From contig CAIIXF020000008.1 in assembly GCA_903813345.2 (NCBI GenBank), positions 5,401,341 to 5,465,340 on the forward strand: a stretch of 64,000 nucleotides of DNA, in the 5' to 3' direction. How positions within the stretch are numbered: position 1 is the first letter of the stretch; every line of letters starts with the position of its first letter. Positions 1 to 14,200 of this stretch are shown here, in pieces. The stretch comes from Owenia fusiformis (Eukaryota; Annelida; Polychaeta; Sabellida; Oweniidae). Position numbers and translations under genes: made by a program. A model generated the notes under the pieces. It searched no databases, had not been told where the DNA came from, and saw only the letters and a list, made by a program, of their open reading frames with translations.

Positions 1-201
1 TTTCTAAACCTAATATATGTCAACAATACAGATAACTCAAAGAAAATTGGAAAAATACAAAATTGATCACACATGTTTATGTGCCAGCTATATAAGGTAT
101 CAAAAATCAATTAGAAAAAGGTGTAGTATTTTAAAATGTTGGTTCACAGCAAAGTTCTAAGAGTTTAATATTAAATGTAATAAAATTTTTGGTCATTTTC
201 A

Positions 202-1985
<1,784 letters not shown>

Positions 1986-2058
1986 TTATGTTCATTACAC
2001 CATAAACAGTTCTTTTAGTCTCTATTGATACCCTCCAGAATAGATTAATTGCTGTGAC

Positions 2059-2091
2059 CTAGTCCTGAAGGAACTGGTTTTGTTCCGCCAT
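2059..2091 (-). other. Upstream ORF in the SRP54 5' UTR
   Basis: The exon carrying the SRP54 start begins directly with ATG after a TTTCAG acceptor. That ATG opens a 10-codon frame (MAEQNQFLQD) ending in TAG at 2059-2061, about 100 nt before the SRP54 ATG. If this exon boundary is used, every spliced SRP54 mRNA carries this uORF. The start context ATGG is good. A regulatory role is inference. Confidence 0.5.
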
Positions 2092-2352
2092 CTGAAATGT
2101 GAAAATAGTTATCAAACAAAATTAAGATGATGTAACTTCAGTAGCAGTAGGCTAGTTTTGACACAAGCTTGTTACTCAATTCTTCTAACTATTTCTATTT
2201 CTATTTATTAAGATACAACAGGCAATTGTTTGATTTCAGCAAAAACAAAAATATTTTGATTTCCATCACGCTGAAAAATATGAAGAAACAAACTTCCCCC
2301 TAGATTAGAAATCATAATTAAATAACCAAAAACTATATGCCAAAATGCCCTA

Positions 2353-2613
2353 AGGCGAAGGGGTGTAACGTCAACACCATTTTGGGGTAACTTCGACATG
2401 TGGGGTAACTTCGACACCTTGTTGTTTATTTGCTCTTATTTCCGATCTAGGGGGAAGCCATGTTTTTTTTCTCACGATCTCGCGAGATTTTAATTTTTCC
2501 AGAAATTAAACATGGCGGAAAACGGAAATTCTACTTCTAATACGTAAGTGTCGAAGTTACCCCGTCTATTATGTCAACATTACCCCACACGTCCACATTA
2601 CACCCCTTTGCCC
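2353..2613. mobile_element. Inverted-repeat (MITE-like) element with possible TA duplication
   Basis: Outer arms starting AGGCGAAGGGGTGTAA (left) and GGGCAAAGGGGTGTAA (right, complement) enclose further inverted GGGGTAACTTCGACA blocks. TA dinucleotides flank both ends (2351-2352 and 2614-2615). The 130-bp centre has a different character. It holds TCTCGCGAGA at 2478-2487, an ATGGCGG context at 2512 and a GTAAGT donor at 2544. Superfamily is not assigned. Confidence 0.6.
2478..2487. promoter_or_regulatory. Second TCTCGCGAGA element, inside the inverted-repeat element
   Basis: This perfect palindrome is identical to the one at 3011-3020. It is followed 24 bp later by an ATG and a short open stretch ending at a GTAAGT donor (2512-2543). 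That is the layout of a housekeeping promoter plus first coding exon. It lies between the arms of a transposon-like inverted repeat. Confidence 0.45.
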
Positions 2614-2902
2614 TAAATGAAATGGCGTCAAAATGTGACGAAGATAATGATAATATGTAAAGATATAATAAAGAAATCCTATATAAATCTTGATAAGAAT
2701 ATATTCTAGCCCAATGGAGTGTTCGAACAACAAGGTGTGGTCATGTAATCGTGATATTTTCCGAAAAACAGGGGAAAACAAGTGAAAATGAAATTGAAAA
2801 AAAATCCAGAAAAATATGATGAAATATGATGTCACAAATCAACACATTTGGATGAGAAATGAGGAATAAACATGAATTGAAAATATGGAACATCTTACTT
2901 AC

Positions 2903-3005
2903 CAGTGATATTAGACGCCTTTTATGCTCGAAAGCTACCACAAGTTCGGTAAAACCACAAAAATTAAATAATCTGGAAAAGATGTGGCAAGAATTTTTGA
3001 TCCCG
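2903..3005 (-). other. SRP54: Probable non-coding first exon of SRP54
   Basis: On the minus strand, a donor (CACTG|GTAAGTAAG) lies at 2903/2902, downstream of the palindrome TCTCGCGAGA at 3011-3020. With the TTTCAG acceptor at 2092 this gives a plausible untranslated first exon of roughly 100 nt; its 5' edge is only estimated. No ATG-initiated reading frame here continues into SRP54. Confidence 0.45.
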
Positions 3006-3010
3006 TAATA

Positions 3011-3020
3011 TCTCGCGAGA
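3011..3020. promoter_or_regulatory. TCTCGCGAGA palindromic promoter element
   Basis: This is a perfect 10-bp palindrome between the divergent SRP54 (minus) and acidic-protein (plus) genes, just upstream of the predicted SRP54 first exon. The motif is known from CpG-type, often bidirectional, housekeeping promoters in animals. A second copy lies at 2478-2487. Confidence 0.6.
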
Positions 3021-3616
3021 TTTTGAATCGAAATATCTAGCGGATAACTTTTCAAATTTATCGACAAATATTAAGCATCAATGAAGTCCTTTGAAGAAGG
3101 GTGGGAAAAAGTGCATTCAGTAGAATCTACGTTTCATATGATAAAATCATCATTAATAAATATGTAAACAATTGATGAGAACCCGCATGATTATTTACAG
3201 GTAAAGGGGACATTATCCGCAAAATAGTTTGTTGTGGACGAGTCTATTCTAAACTTGAACTCGTCCAAAAAGTTGGTCGAGATTCCTGAAAAAGTGCAGT
3301 GTGTTTACAACTTTTCACTACTGCCGATAACTTACTACAAACACATCACACACCGGACGAGATAGAGACATTACTAAAATGAACATGCAACACCAACACA
3401 ATCACTTCACTAGAACATTATGAATATAGAAAGACACGTTCGCAATCAAGAATCCGGCAAAAGTTGACCCTGAAAAATCAGATCAAAAAACAAGAAATAC
3501 TCTGAAAATAGATTCCACAAGTCCCAGAACTTAGACATTATACTGTTATATACGTGATTCTGGACTCTGTCAAAGCTACATGGCTACAAGCATCTAGGTC
3601 CAGCAGAACATATCAA
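3021..3616 (+). promoter_or_regulatory. Upstream region and probable 5' UTR of the plus-strand acidic gene
   Basis: There is no TATA box or CpG-rich core that I can place with confidence. The region lies between the TCTCGCGAGA motif and the first ATG of the plus-strand gene, so it must hold that gene's start site. No other gene is seen. Confidence 0.3.
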
Positions 3617-6600
3617 ATGGACATGTTGAAGTACCTTACCCACAAACTTCGGTCGCAATCTCTCAATGAAGTACAGCCATTTCAAGCTTCGGTAAGTCAT
3701 AACTGTTCATATCGTGCAGTAGCCTAACATTAAATAATCTAAGTTTCTTTGTACATTTAAAAACATGTGCTATAATCATATCATTGCCGATGCCCTCTTA
3801 TCTTTTTTTGGTGAGAAAAAGATGATATGATAGTCAGTGTTGTACGAATTGTTACACATTATTTCAGGGACCATCTTTTTTATGTCACCGCCACAAGTGG
3901 TGACCTATTGATACTTTATCCAACTATTAATGGACAATGTTCAGCGCCCGGTGTTCTGCGTTTAGTGTTCAACATCTCTAACAAATGGCAGGTGGTGACA
4001 TTTTGCATGTTAATGCCTTGTCTTATCATATTTTCACAACTGTTACTTTTGAATGATCGAAAAATCTTGGATTTACAAGTTATAAGGCAGATATTTGGGG
4101 CAGACTTACAATGTCTTCACTTCACAATTCATGCTCTTGCAGACATTTTTCACAGTGGCTTTTCTCAATGTTAAGTCCTTGTACTCTCTATTTCACCTTT
4201 CATACATAACAATTGTGCTTTATTTTATGTTTTAGGTTGATGAAGATAGAGATTCAGGAACTGAGTCAGATGAAGAAAATGCTGAACTGGCTGAATTAGA
4301 GAGATGTAAGTACATGTGTATTTGCATAACTTAAATGAAAGAACATGCATGATTGCACAAGTTAGTCATAAGACACAAGTACAACTAATTTATATAGTAG
4401 TAGTTGGTATTTTTAGAAGTTTTTTAGGATTATGCCAATTGTTGGGATTTAGGGATTAATCTGAATCTTATTTTAATTTTCAATCAACTTTTTGTCAAAC
4501 AAATTGTCCGATCCCGTAATCTGCAAAAAAACATTTCAATCAATTTTTTTATGATTATTTTGTGTATTTTTAGTATCTGACCTCCAAGATGATCGTGAAA
4601 GAAAGATTGTATTCCCAAAGCCAAACAGGACCTCCTTGGCCTCTCCAGATCTACCGAACACTCTACAAGTAGGCTTCACATCATTACATCATAATGGAGG
4701 CGACCAACTCTCCGTTGATGACTCTAGTTATCTGTCAGAGAACCTTAGTGATCCAATAGCAGATCTTGGCAGCTCGGACTTAGAGAGTGAGAGAGACAGT
4801 ACAGATTTTGAACAATACGAGCGACCTAGCTCTGAAGAAGAATTAGCAGTTATTAATGGCAGGGTTATTCATCCAGAAAAACGAAAATGGTCGCAGATGA
4901 TGCGCTCAAGTTATAGTGAGAATTCCGCATCGTCAGATGAAGAGGTTCGGGATTTGTTATCAAGGCCCCAGCCGGTACTATTTAGTTCCACTCCTCCGCA
5001 AAATGGAGTAAAAACTTGTGAATTCAAACATTATAAAACTAGGGGCTCTCAATCATCACCGAAAGTTTACATTTCTCCAGTACGGGTATGTACCGTGTCA
5101 CCACGGAAACGGCACAAGGGGACCTCCCCAGGGGAGTGGCATAAAGATGGTAAATACAGTGGACATAGGCCAAGTCTTGACTTTGAGAAAATGCAGCAGG
5201 TACGATTTATTTTTAAACTCGGGACTTAACTAGAGTTAAAAATATAAGATAGAGAGATATTAATTTATTTTTTAAACATTTTCATGGATATATTGAATGG
5301 AAGTATACAGTGTACATAATTGAATATAATCCTTTTTGGCAACTTTGATGGATTACTTGAGGCATCTGCTGCTAGTTTCCTTTTCACTGAATAGTAATGG
5401 GCATTCAGTCTTTTGATGTAACAATTGGAGGAACATCAAAAACACTTGGCTGGACAATAGACACAACCCTGTGGCAAGGCCACTTACTAAACATTCATGT
5501 AGTTTTTGATAAAAGCAGATAATGAGGATACTGTACTATCAATCCCGCTTGAGGTTAGCAGTGTGCTAGTGCCAGGCAACTTTGCCAATGAATTATGGCT
5601 GACTGCCCACATTGGCAACCTTAATAACACTGGCATGTATTCAAATGCACCAGACTACAAATAAAATGGCTTCCCCCTGGTCATAGGGTCCATATGTTTA
5701 TACACATCATCTAGTACTTTATACATATATGTTTATAACAAATCATCTAGTACTACACATACATATATGTGTACATTTGCTTACTACCTCAATGATTGTT
5801 CGAATAAGTACCATTGAATACACTATAATTATTATATTTAATGTCCTTGAACATGACATAAAGCTGGGCCTTGCTTAGTTCGTGTCCATCGAAACCTGTC
5901 AGTCGATTAATAGATAATGCAGTGAACGTCAACAATCGTAAATAAAAAAATTATAATAACTACTTTTATTTTTTGGTTATTAATTTTATGGTTGGGTTTA
6001 TAGCGAGGAGAGATTGATGTTCATAATGTACCGTAATAGTAAATTGTGTCATGTCACAGCAACCATATAATTCGAATGAATCGATATTTGCAATCCTGTG
6101 TTATATGGCTATTGGCTGATATGAAATTGAAGTCACTGTAGCTGTTAATTCTATTTAACTTGGCTTGTACTTAATTTGGCATTCTTTCAAGTTCATTGAA
6201 ACTATCTTCGTTATATCCGCATCCACTAAGCCTGTTTTTATCATATTGCTTTTGTGTATATATACTGTGCATTTTCTAAGGTAATGATCTGATCCTAAAA
6301 TCTGTAAATTTTGGAGGTTTCAATGAAAGGAGGGGGGGATCAGTGTCCTAGAAGGAGTCACCATAAATTAGTTCCTCAGCGATTTGATGACGATCTGTTC
6401 TAAACAAAGTGAACCCTTATGTTTCTATAGACATTTGTTCTTCATTGAAAATCCTGATTACAGCTAGTTCCAACCTCTTGTCTTGGCATCTGGTGTAATA
6501 TCAGTTATTACAGGCTAGGAGCTTCAAGTCAAGTAGATTGAAAATGGAAGAATGATTGTTTTACGCTTCATTTCACTCATTATTGTATTTCTGGAATCCA

Positions 6601-8292
6601 ATAAATAGAACTTTGCATTAATTTGAAGAGAGAATTACATTATTCTCAAAGTCCCTAGTTTATATTATGTCATATTCTGCCATTTAAGATAAAGAAATAG
6701 CATTCAAATTATCAAGTGCTATATGATATCATACATGATTAACAGTTATAAACATGGACAGTCATGAACAAACATCATAACCAACCTCTTCTGCAATATG
6801 CATGTACCTTTAAATGGCACTAGCTCCGCAGGGTAGAATCAAGTTCCTTTCTGTGAATAACCTTCTTAAAATCAGTCAATTCAGTTTCTATTATACTTGG
6901 CATGCATCCAAACTCAGCAATTAGTAAGTGTATAGTGTGCCAATTCTACAAATAATGTTCTTCGTGTTCTGTATTCAGTCTCACATTGTACACTCGCCTC
7001 ATATACGTTCAGCCTCATATTATTCAGCCTCAAATTATACACTCGACCTCATGTTCATATTGAATTAACACCTCCATAGATTGTCATATTATACCCTAAA
7101 TTAGATCATGTTTGGAAATAGTATACACAATAGATTATACCCATTGGAAAATATAAATGTAATATGCTGTAATGGAATTCTCCATATTTAATTAGCTCAT
7201 TAATAGATGAGCCAGTATTTCATAGGTTAATAAAGCGAAACATATATTATCAATAAGTCAACTATCTCATGTCTCTAATGCCATTATTCTTCCTGAATGC
7301 CTGAAAACCTAATATCTGATATCAGTTTATTACTTTTCTAATGTCTTCTCACTTCTCCATTTAACAATTGGTTGTTTAACAAGTTAAAATGCAATTTCAA
7401 GTTATTAACAAGAAATGCTTCCATGATTCCCAAATCAATTTGAACAGTTTATTACCATATATCATTTATGGATCACAATATTATTTTCCATTTTTCTTGG
7501 AACTCATCATAAACATTCGAATCATTACATTTTCTTTGTGATTAATATCTTTTGAACACAGAGATTATCTTGAATATGATTAGTAAGTATTCATCAAAAA
7601 TATGTTTTTATGTTTTTTATGCTAATTATATTTTATATTGGCATTAGTAATGATAATCAAGTGAGTGTATATTTGAATGAGTGAGTGCATATTTGAATGA
7701 ATGAGTGCATATTAGAATGAATGAGTATTGCCCCGTGAGTGGAGCAAACAGGGACTTTCTAAAACATTGAAGCTAGTTTACATGAGAATTTGAAAATATC
7801 TTACACATTCCTAGGAACTTATTTGCTCATGCTTCTTCCACAAAATGAGAAAAAATCATGAAGAGAGTAAAGTTTGGGAGAACTTGTTTAAATGAAAATC
7901 TTGCAACTATATCAAAAAATGACCCATTAGGAATGAGAAATATGTGGTAACATTTTGACTAGGTATATTGATGATACGCTACTGTTATGTCAACATAACT
8001 ATTGTTATGTCACCACAATTGTTATTATGTCACAACAACTATTGTTATGTCACAACAAATTAGTCGACTTGTAACATTTTCAACCATTTGCAATAACTTA
8101 ACAGGTGATGACATTTGTCATGTTAATATCTTTATATTCCTATGCCTTAAATAGAACTACACACTTTTAAATTATGGAAAAGAATGATGAATATCTTTAA
8201 AGCACTTATTATAACGATTTTCTTTATTTCAGAAATCAAAATCCGTAATGACAAAACAATGTAACCAGAGAACAAGGAATCTGAATCTTCGG
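3617..8292 (+). CDS. Unrecognised acidic, Ser-rich host protein (5' exons, partial)
   Basis: Four exons join in frame: 3617-3691, 4236-4305, 4574-5199 and 8233-8292. They have AG acceptors (TTTTAG, TTTTTAG, TTTCAG) and GT donors (GTAAGT, GTAAGT, GTACGA, GTAAGT), with phases 0, 1, 0, 0. The 277 residues so far start MDMLKYLTHK and include an acidic stretch (DSGTESDEENAELAELE). A long Ser/Asp/Glu-rich part follows, then basic SP-type motifs (VSPRKRH) and a final basic exon. It reads like a disordered nuclear or cytoplasmic regulatory protein. I do not recognise the family and see no catalytic motif. The last donor at 8293 points into a very long intron; no further exon could be supported in the window. 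The gene is divergent to SRP54, and the Polinton appears to lie in its intron. Confidence 0.75.
3875..4050 (+). repeat. Dispersed repeat, copy 1 (TGTCACC...GGTGAC family)
   Basis: It begins TATGTCACCGCCACAAGTGG and ends near TGCATGTTAATGCCTTG. It aligns by eye along about 150 bp with 55829-55985 and in part with 8015-8140. It lies in the first intron of the plus-strand host gene. Confidence 0.7.
5200..8232 (+). other. Intron of the plus-strand host gene
   Basis: AT-rich intronic DNA. I see small local repeats: a duplicated block around 5690-5775 and a 22-bp unit with GAGTG..ATATTTGAATGA repeated about three times at 7660-7735. No coding exon could be supported. Confidence 0.5.
7972..8140 (+). 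repeat. Short tandem TTATGTCAC(A)ACAA array and partial dispersed repeat
   Basis: A unit of about 23 bp built on TTGTTATGTCACAACAACTA occurs about four times at 7980-8065. It is followed by sequence resembling the end of the GTCACC family (GGTGATGACATTTGTCATGTTAAT). Confidence 0.6.
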
Positions 8293-11200
8293 GTAAGTTT
8301 CAACATGTTAATTTATTTTGTCTGTATTAGAGTTGCATTCTCTGGAACCCTTTTCAAGAGCTAAAGTAACATTCATCTACACTCTACAATATCAGAAATT
8401 GTTTATTTATATATAGCATATATCCAATCAGAATATACATAACAATACATATTGTTAGTACCTCAGTGTAAATACTCGCATCTGATTGGTCAATTAGCGG
8501 TCAACATTTTTGCCTGTACCTCACTTGTGCATCATGGGATATCATATTATTGACCGCGTATGTTACTGTACTACACTTGTGAATTATGGGAAATATGACG
8601 TCACAATGTTTACAGAAAAAACATGGTAGTCGGACATTTTGTACACGTTGATGAAAGTGATATTTTGACTTTTCTACACGACGAGTATATAGCAACAATA
8701 CAAATAGAAACGCAAAATTAACATTAATTTTCTGGTGAGTACGCAGTTATGTGCCGAAAACAGAGAGTTTAGCTTCCACTGTCTTCAGATTTTCTTAAAA
8801 ATTATTGCTGGCGTGGTTCATAGAAAATATTGTGAAATGAAGCCATGATTGATGACTGTCGTATATGAGTATTATTAGTTTCTTCTGACTAACAAAACAA
8901 TTGTAGACCTCTTCATTCGGTTAACCGTCAAAATCATATACCTCGACTGTAAACCTTGAAACACTGTTGACCTCGACCTTCGGTCTCTGTCAACAGTAGC
9001 TTCTCGGTTTACAGTCTCGGTATACAATTTTGCCGGTTGACCTCTGGAGAGGTCAACAATTGTATACATTAAAACCTGTCTTTGTGGAACACCTTTGATA
9101 CCTCTTAAAAAGTACTTCACATGGAGGGTGTTCTACTTATATATATTCATTTAACAGTAGGTCAATTGGTATTGGCACTCTGAAAAATGTTCCACTAACA
9201 GAGGTATTCCACTTCAATAGGTGTTCCACTTAACATGTTTCACTGTATTTGCTTATCTGAAACAACATTCATGTGTCATCCATACTTTCTTTTATAAAAG
9301 GGCATGAAAGCTACTTTTGAGATCAATTGTATATTTGTGAAAACATTTTTGAGATCGATTTCATATTTATGGAGTTGTAGGTTTCAGGGTAAGACTTGTT
9401 AGTCTTTTTACCCAGTATTAAGTTACTAATAACCAGTCTTCAATAATTCTGATGTTATTGGATGATCTCATCTTCTACAGCTTCAGCTAAAAGTATAGAA
9501 AATGGCATTTTACTATGACATCATATTCTCGGCATAGAGAGATACATATAATGGCAGATACGAATTATGTTATTACCTTTAGAAACTGTATTTGGAATCA
9601 CATTCTATTGAATGCAAGTAAGAATATTATTCAAACCTTTTTGGGGTAACATTTTTTAATTCAGTATAATACCCATGCACACTCTTTTGCCAAATGCCTT
9701 TAGTGCCAGAAAATAAAGTAAATAATATAACACATATATTGTCCATCATAGGACATTGGAGAAAGGCAGTTTTGATATACTTGGAAGGTACCCCCATCTC
9801 TACATGAAAAAATGCCCCCCCCCTTCACGATTTGCCATCTTGCTTCATCAAAATCTGGACCTGTCCTTACCTTAAGGCAAATTATTTTGTATTGGCTAAA
9901 TAACCCCCCCCCCCCAGCTGATTCAATCTCTTGAATATAATTCCGTTGGAAGTAGCCTGAGACTTGCTCAGGGACCTAATTCAGATAAATTTGCTCAAAT
10001 CTGATTGGCAGGTGGTCCAGTCCGCGTGATCCATGAATGGTTTTTGCTAATGCGATGCGACATATTACTTGGATCTCGAGTTTCTCATATGAGCCCATAT
10101 GATAGAACAAAGTGACTGAACGTGGAAACTGATGATGCGATTTGCTTGAAAGCAGGAAATAACTCCCGTAACCCATTCCCTGTAAAATTCCTAATAAGTA
10201 GGATAATTATTAACAATACGGGAAGGTGTGACCATATAGTGCTAATTAATATAAGATTACACATCTAACTCCATGCAATATCATATTATAATATAGTTTC
10301 TCCATTGCTGTCCTGTATGTCAGTGACTCCCTAGTTCATCAATATGCAATCACTTTTCCTCTTGCGGGACGGAACTGTTGGCAATCTTCCAAAAATTACA
10401 CATTCAGATGTAGCGTATACGATATTAGATCATCAGTGAGAATTCTTCGATCTATATCACATTTACTGTGCGGTAATCAGAAATCTTGCTTTTTTGGAGT
10501 CATTGCTCAGAGTGTGACAGCTAGAAAAATTACAATTGACATTCATGGAGTTTTATTGATTCTGTTCTTTACTGGGTTTCTTTGATTCAGTTAAAGCTCT
10601 TCAAACTGCTACATTGGTTTTTATCTTGGTCGTTATGGTAACATGTATCATGAAATCACAAAAAGCAACATTCGAAAACACCCCAAATAACCAGATCACT
10701 AATCTGCTGTTTACTGTAACTTTGTAACAACAGAAACTGCCAAAGTATTAACATGTAGATTTTATTACTTGGTGTTCAGGGGTTGGAATTTAAACATTTG
10801 TAAAAGTGACAATTTAGGCTCTTAACCTAAATAAAGGTAGTACTTAAACCTGCTATCTTGATTTTGAACAAAACAAAGTCTGTTTCTTCGATTTTCAGTG
10901 GTTTTATGTTCTTGGAGAGGCCAAATTTAACCTGTGAAATGTTATATGGCAATATTGAGTGCACCACTGGCTTCTAATTTTACTCTTGAAAGCCCATGAG
11001 TATTTGAACTGCATCTGTATGCCTTTGACATTATTTGATTCAGTAATTTCTGTAAACTTTGCTTTAATGGCTAAATGCTATTTGTGTCATACTACACTTT
11101 TCATTTTCTTTACTCTATTTTGCGTTTTAAAACATACCCCCCCCCCCAGCAGTGAAATGAATGTGAAGTCTGTTGTGATTTGTCATGTAGAGGATGAGAG

Positions 11201-14200
11201 ATAAGAGTATAAAGTTTCACCATGTAAACCTCTCTCCAAGTCCTTGGAATGTGTAGTTTATTGCCTTTGTTCTAGAGACAGGCTGTCTGCTGTTTATTTA
11301 CAAACAATTAGACAGAAAAGACCTGTCACATCCTTTATATGTGGATGCTGGTCATCTTTTGTATCTTCAACCAAATGTCAAAATTTGTAAATTAAATTAA
11401 AATGAGAAATTTTTAAGTCGGTTTAATTCATTGATATGATCAGGGCTTGGTTGCTGACTTGACGTCAAAAGTTAAATATTGTGTTGTTGATTTATTTTTT
11501 ATGAATTTTAAAAGCTGACGAAATGTATAGAACTTAACTGTCATTTTGACCTCATAATATCCTTGAATGACAGTTATGTGCACGTTACATCTTGACAGTT
11601 CGCCCGAACAGTTTTGGCAAAAGGGCACTCTAACAGTTTTTTTGTTATTATACAAAATGCAATTTTCTGAATAATAGTTTCATATTTCATTATTTTATGT
11701 CGGATCTAAGACATGAATTGTATTATGCTTCAAATACAAGGACCATAGAACTCTTATCGATTTTGCAGTATACTAATATTTGGCATTCTTCCAAGTCTAT
11801 TTGGTCGCAATCCAAATGTGTAAATATATCCCGTGTGGGCCTATATGGATTGAACTCAAGATATTAGCCAGTGGTTTTACATTTAGCAATCAGAAACTAT
11901 AGCACCTGTTTGCATCAGCAACAAAACCATAGAGATTGTCCAAACTCTATTAAATCTTTATAATCAACATACATTTATATTATAAGCTCCAGAATATCTT
12001 ACCTATTTGCCAATGTTTATTCACCTGCTGTAAAAATATTTTTTCATTTAATTATGCTTTACTATATTAGCTTTCGCCTTGTATGAACTTTCTTTTGATG
12101 ACGACTTTCATGATAAATGCTTTTATTAATTTTGATCTTATTTTGGAATTTATCTCATAACAATACGTAATACATAGTAAAGGGTCATCCAGTTGAACAC
12201 TCGAGTCATTGTCCCGAATATTACTCAAACCATGTGGATTTTTTTCAGTTATGTATTTCAAAACATATGTTTGATGTTTGTTCTAATACACTGGTTTGAA
12301 AACAATTATGTTCTCAATAAAGGATATATGGGTTAACCTGACATGGGCCTGGATATTAATAGCAATCTACATTTCTATATTTCACGTTTATGAAAATAAC
12401 TTCCTCAAAATATCTAATTTTGGAGTGAACTAATCCTTGCCTGTAGCTAGAGCATTGTAGTATTTAGCCAATTACTGTAAAACCTGCATATTTGCCCCAA
12501 TCTCTCTATCTGAGCAACTTTACATTTATTTTATTACTTTTTCACCCTCATAAATGTTTCTGTTTCTACATCCCATTACCCCCATGTTAAGATATATTGT
12601 GAACACCAACTATTTCAAAACCTTTAGAGCAGTCCTAGATGTATGTAAAAACAGGTTTTACTGTACTGTTTTCGAAGCCTTGGTTCAAGTGATTTTTTCT
12701 AAATTAAAGGTAGTTGGAAAATTGATTGTGAGTGAAGTCATAGTCTAATTATAGAATAGAAACTCCTTGTATGTCAGTGACAATTTTATTACACTCCCAT
12801 AAACTAAAAATATCTAAAGTAATTAAAGTTGACAAGTTAAGTCTTAAAGGCCATAACCTCGTGCCTCCCATTTATTGATTCTTAAAGACTGAAACCACTT
12901 CCTTCTAATAATCAAAAATATCTCTGAAATTTTTAATTTCCCCAAAGTTCAATGAAGATCATTCAGTCTGAAATCAAAGTACTAAGCAGTCTGCACTTAA
13001 AAATCAGTTTTGAATTGAGTAAAATAATATATACTGTTATTAATGGGTTTTGAGTATAAATTACATATATGGTTTTTATAACACATGTTCTTTAAGTATT
13101 TTGTAAATAGAATAATTCTGCTTGCAACGCGCGTGGGATGAAAATTAATACAATGTAAAAAGTATATAAATTGATAACAGACTAGGTGTTAATATACACG
13201 TACATGCAGTCTAGATAATATTTTGTACATGTTTTAAAAAAGTCTCTCAACTCTCTAATTCCAATATGCAACCTCTAGAATTGAAGTTAGTTTCTTATTT
13301 TCTTATATTTCTAGACAATTTAGAGCGTAGCCAACATACTGGTTCACCTTATTACTTGCTGATTTCTCTCTTTATGGCTCTGTTTTTGATTTTAAAATAT
13401 GTTTATCATTGTATTTTATTCACGGGTGAGTCTTGCCAGAACAAAGTATAGACAGGTGTTTATACAGTACATAGATACTCTACGTGTAGTAATATGGCAT
13501 GACATGAATTATTGTGCAAACCACAATATTTGTAAGCATGTGTTTTGGCAAATACACAGAAATATATTCATCTCAAACTGATGGCATCAAGTTCTGTATT
13601 ATCCCCCCTCCCTCCTACCCTCAAAGGTACTCTCCCCCTGGTGCCCATTACCCTTCCATACCCTTTCTAGCTCAAATAGATGTGGTGAAATAAAGAGTAG
13701 GGGATGAATAAAACGTTATATACCATTTAATTATTCCTAAGTAAAATAAATGATTTTGTGGGAGGACATAATACATGGTAGTCTGCTAATATATACCGTA
13801 TTCTCTGTTATTACCGCCCACCATCTAATAAGCGCCCAACCTGGTTTATGTGGATTCATGCGTTCATCGGGACTGATGGGAGCTGAGTGAACGAAGATGT
13901 GAAATGCTTCAGTTCAGGAAATGCCCCTTGTAGATAATTATGAGTATTTTTAGAATAGATTTAAAACTTAAGCTGTAAAAGTAAGCGGCTCAAAGATGTG
14001 ACAAAAGAAAACAAAAAACAGAATAATACAGATAATTTTAGATTGTAATTTGTAACATATGCTTTGACATTTTGTTTATTTTGTGTTACTCAATGTCATT
14101 GGTGATAAAATAAGACAAAATACATCGTGATATGGATTTTAGATTTTAATTTGTAATGTCAACTTTATCAATGTCATAAAAATAAAAGTAATATTCAAAA

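Noticed and set aside
4236-5199. Assignment of the acidic host gene to the FAM217 family
   Set aside because: Only a loose similarity of an acidic D/E/S stretch was noticed; the diagnostic part of that family is not visible.
13266-13451. Possible exon ending at a GTGAGT donor
   Set aside because: Two of three phases have early stops and the third is hydrophobic AT-rich translation without a family pattern.
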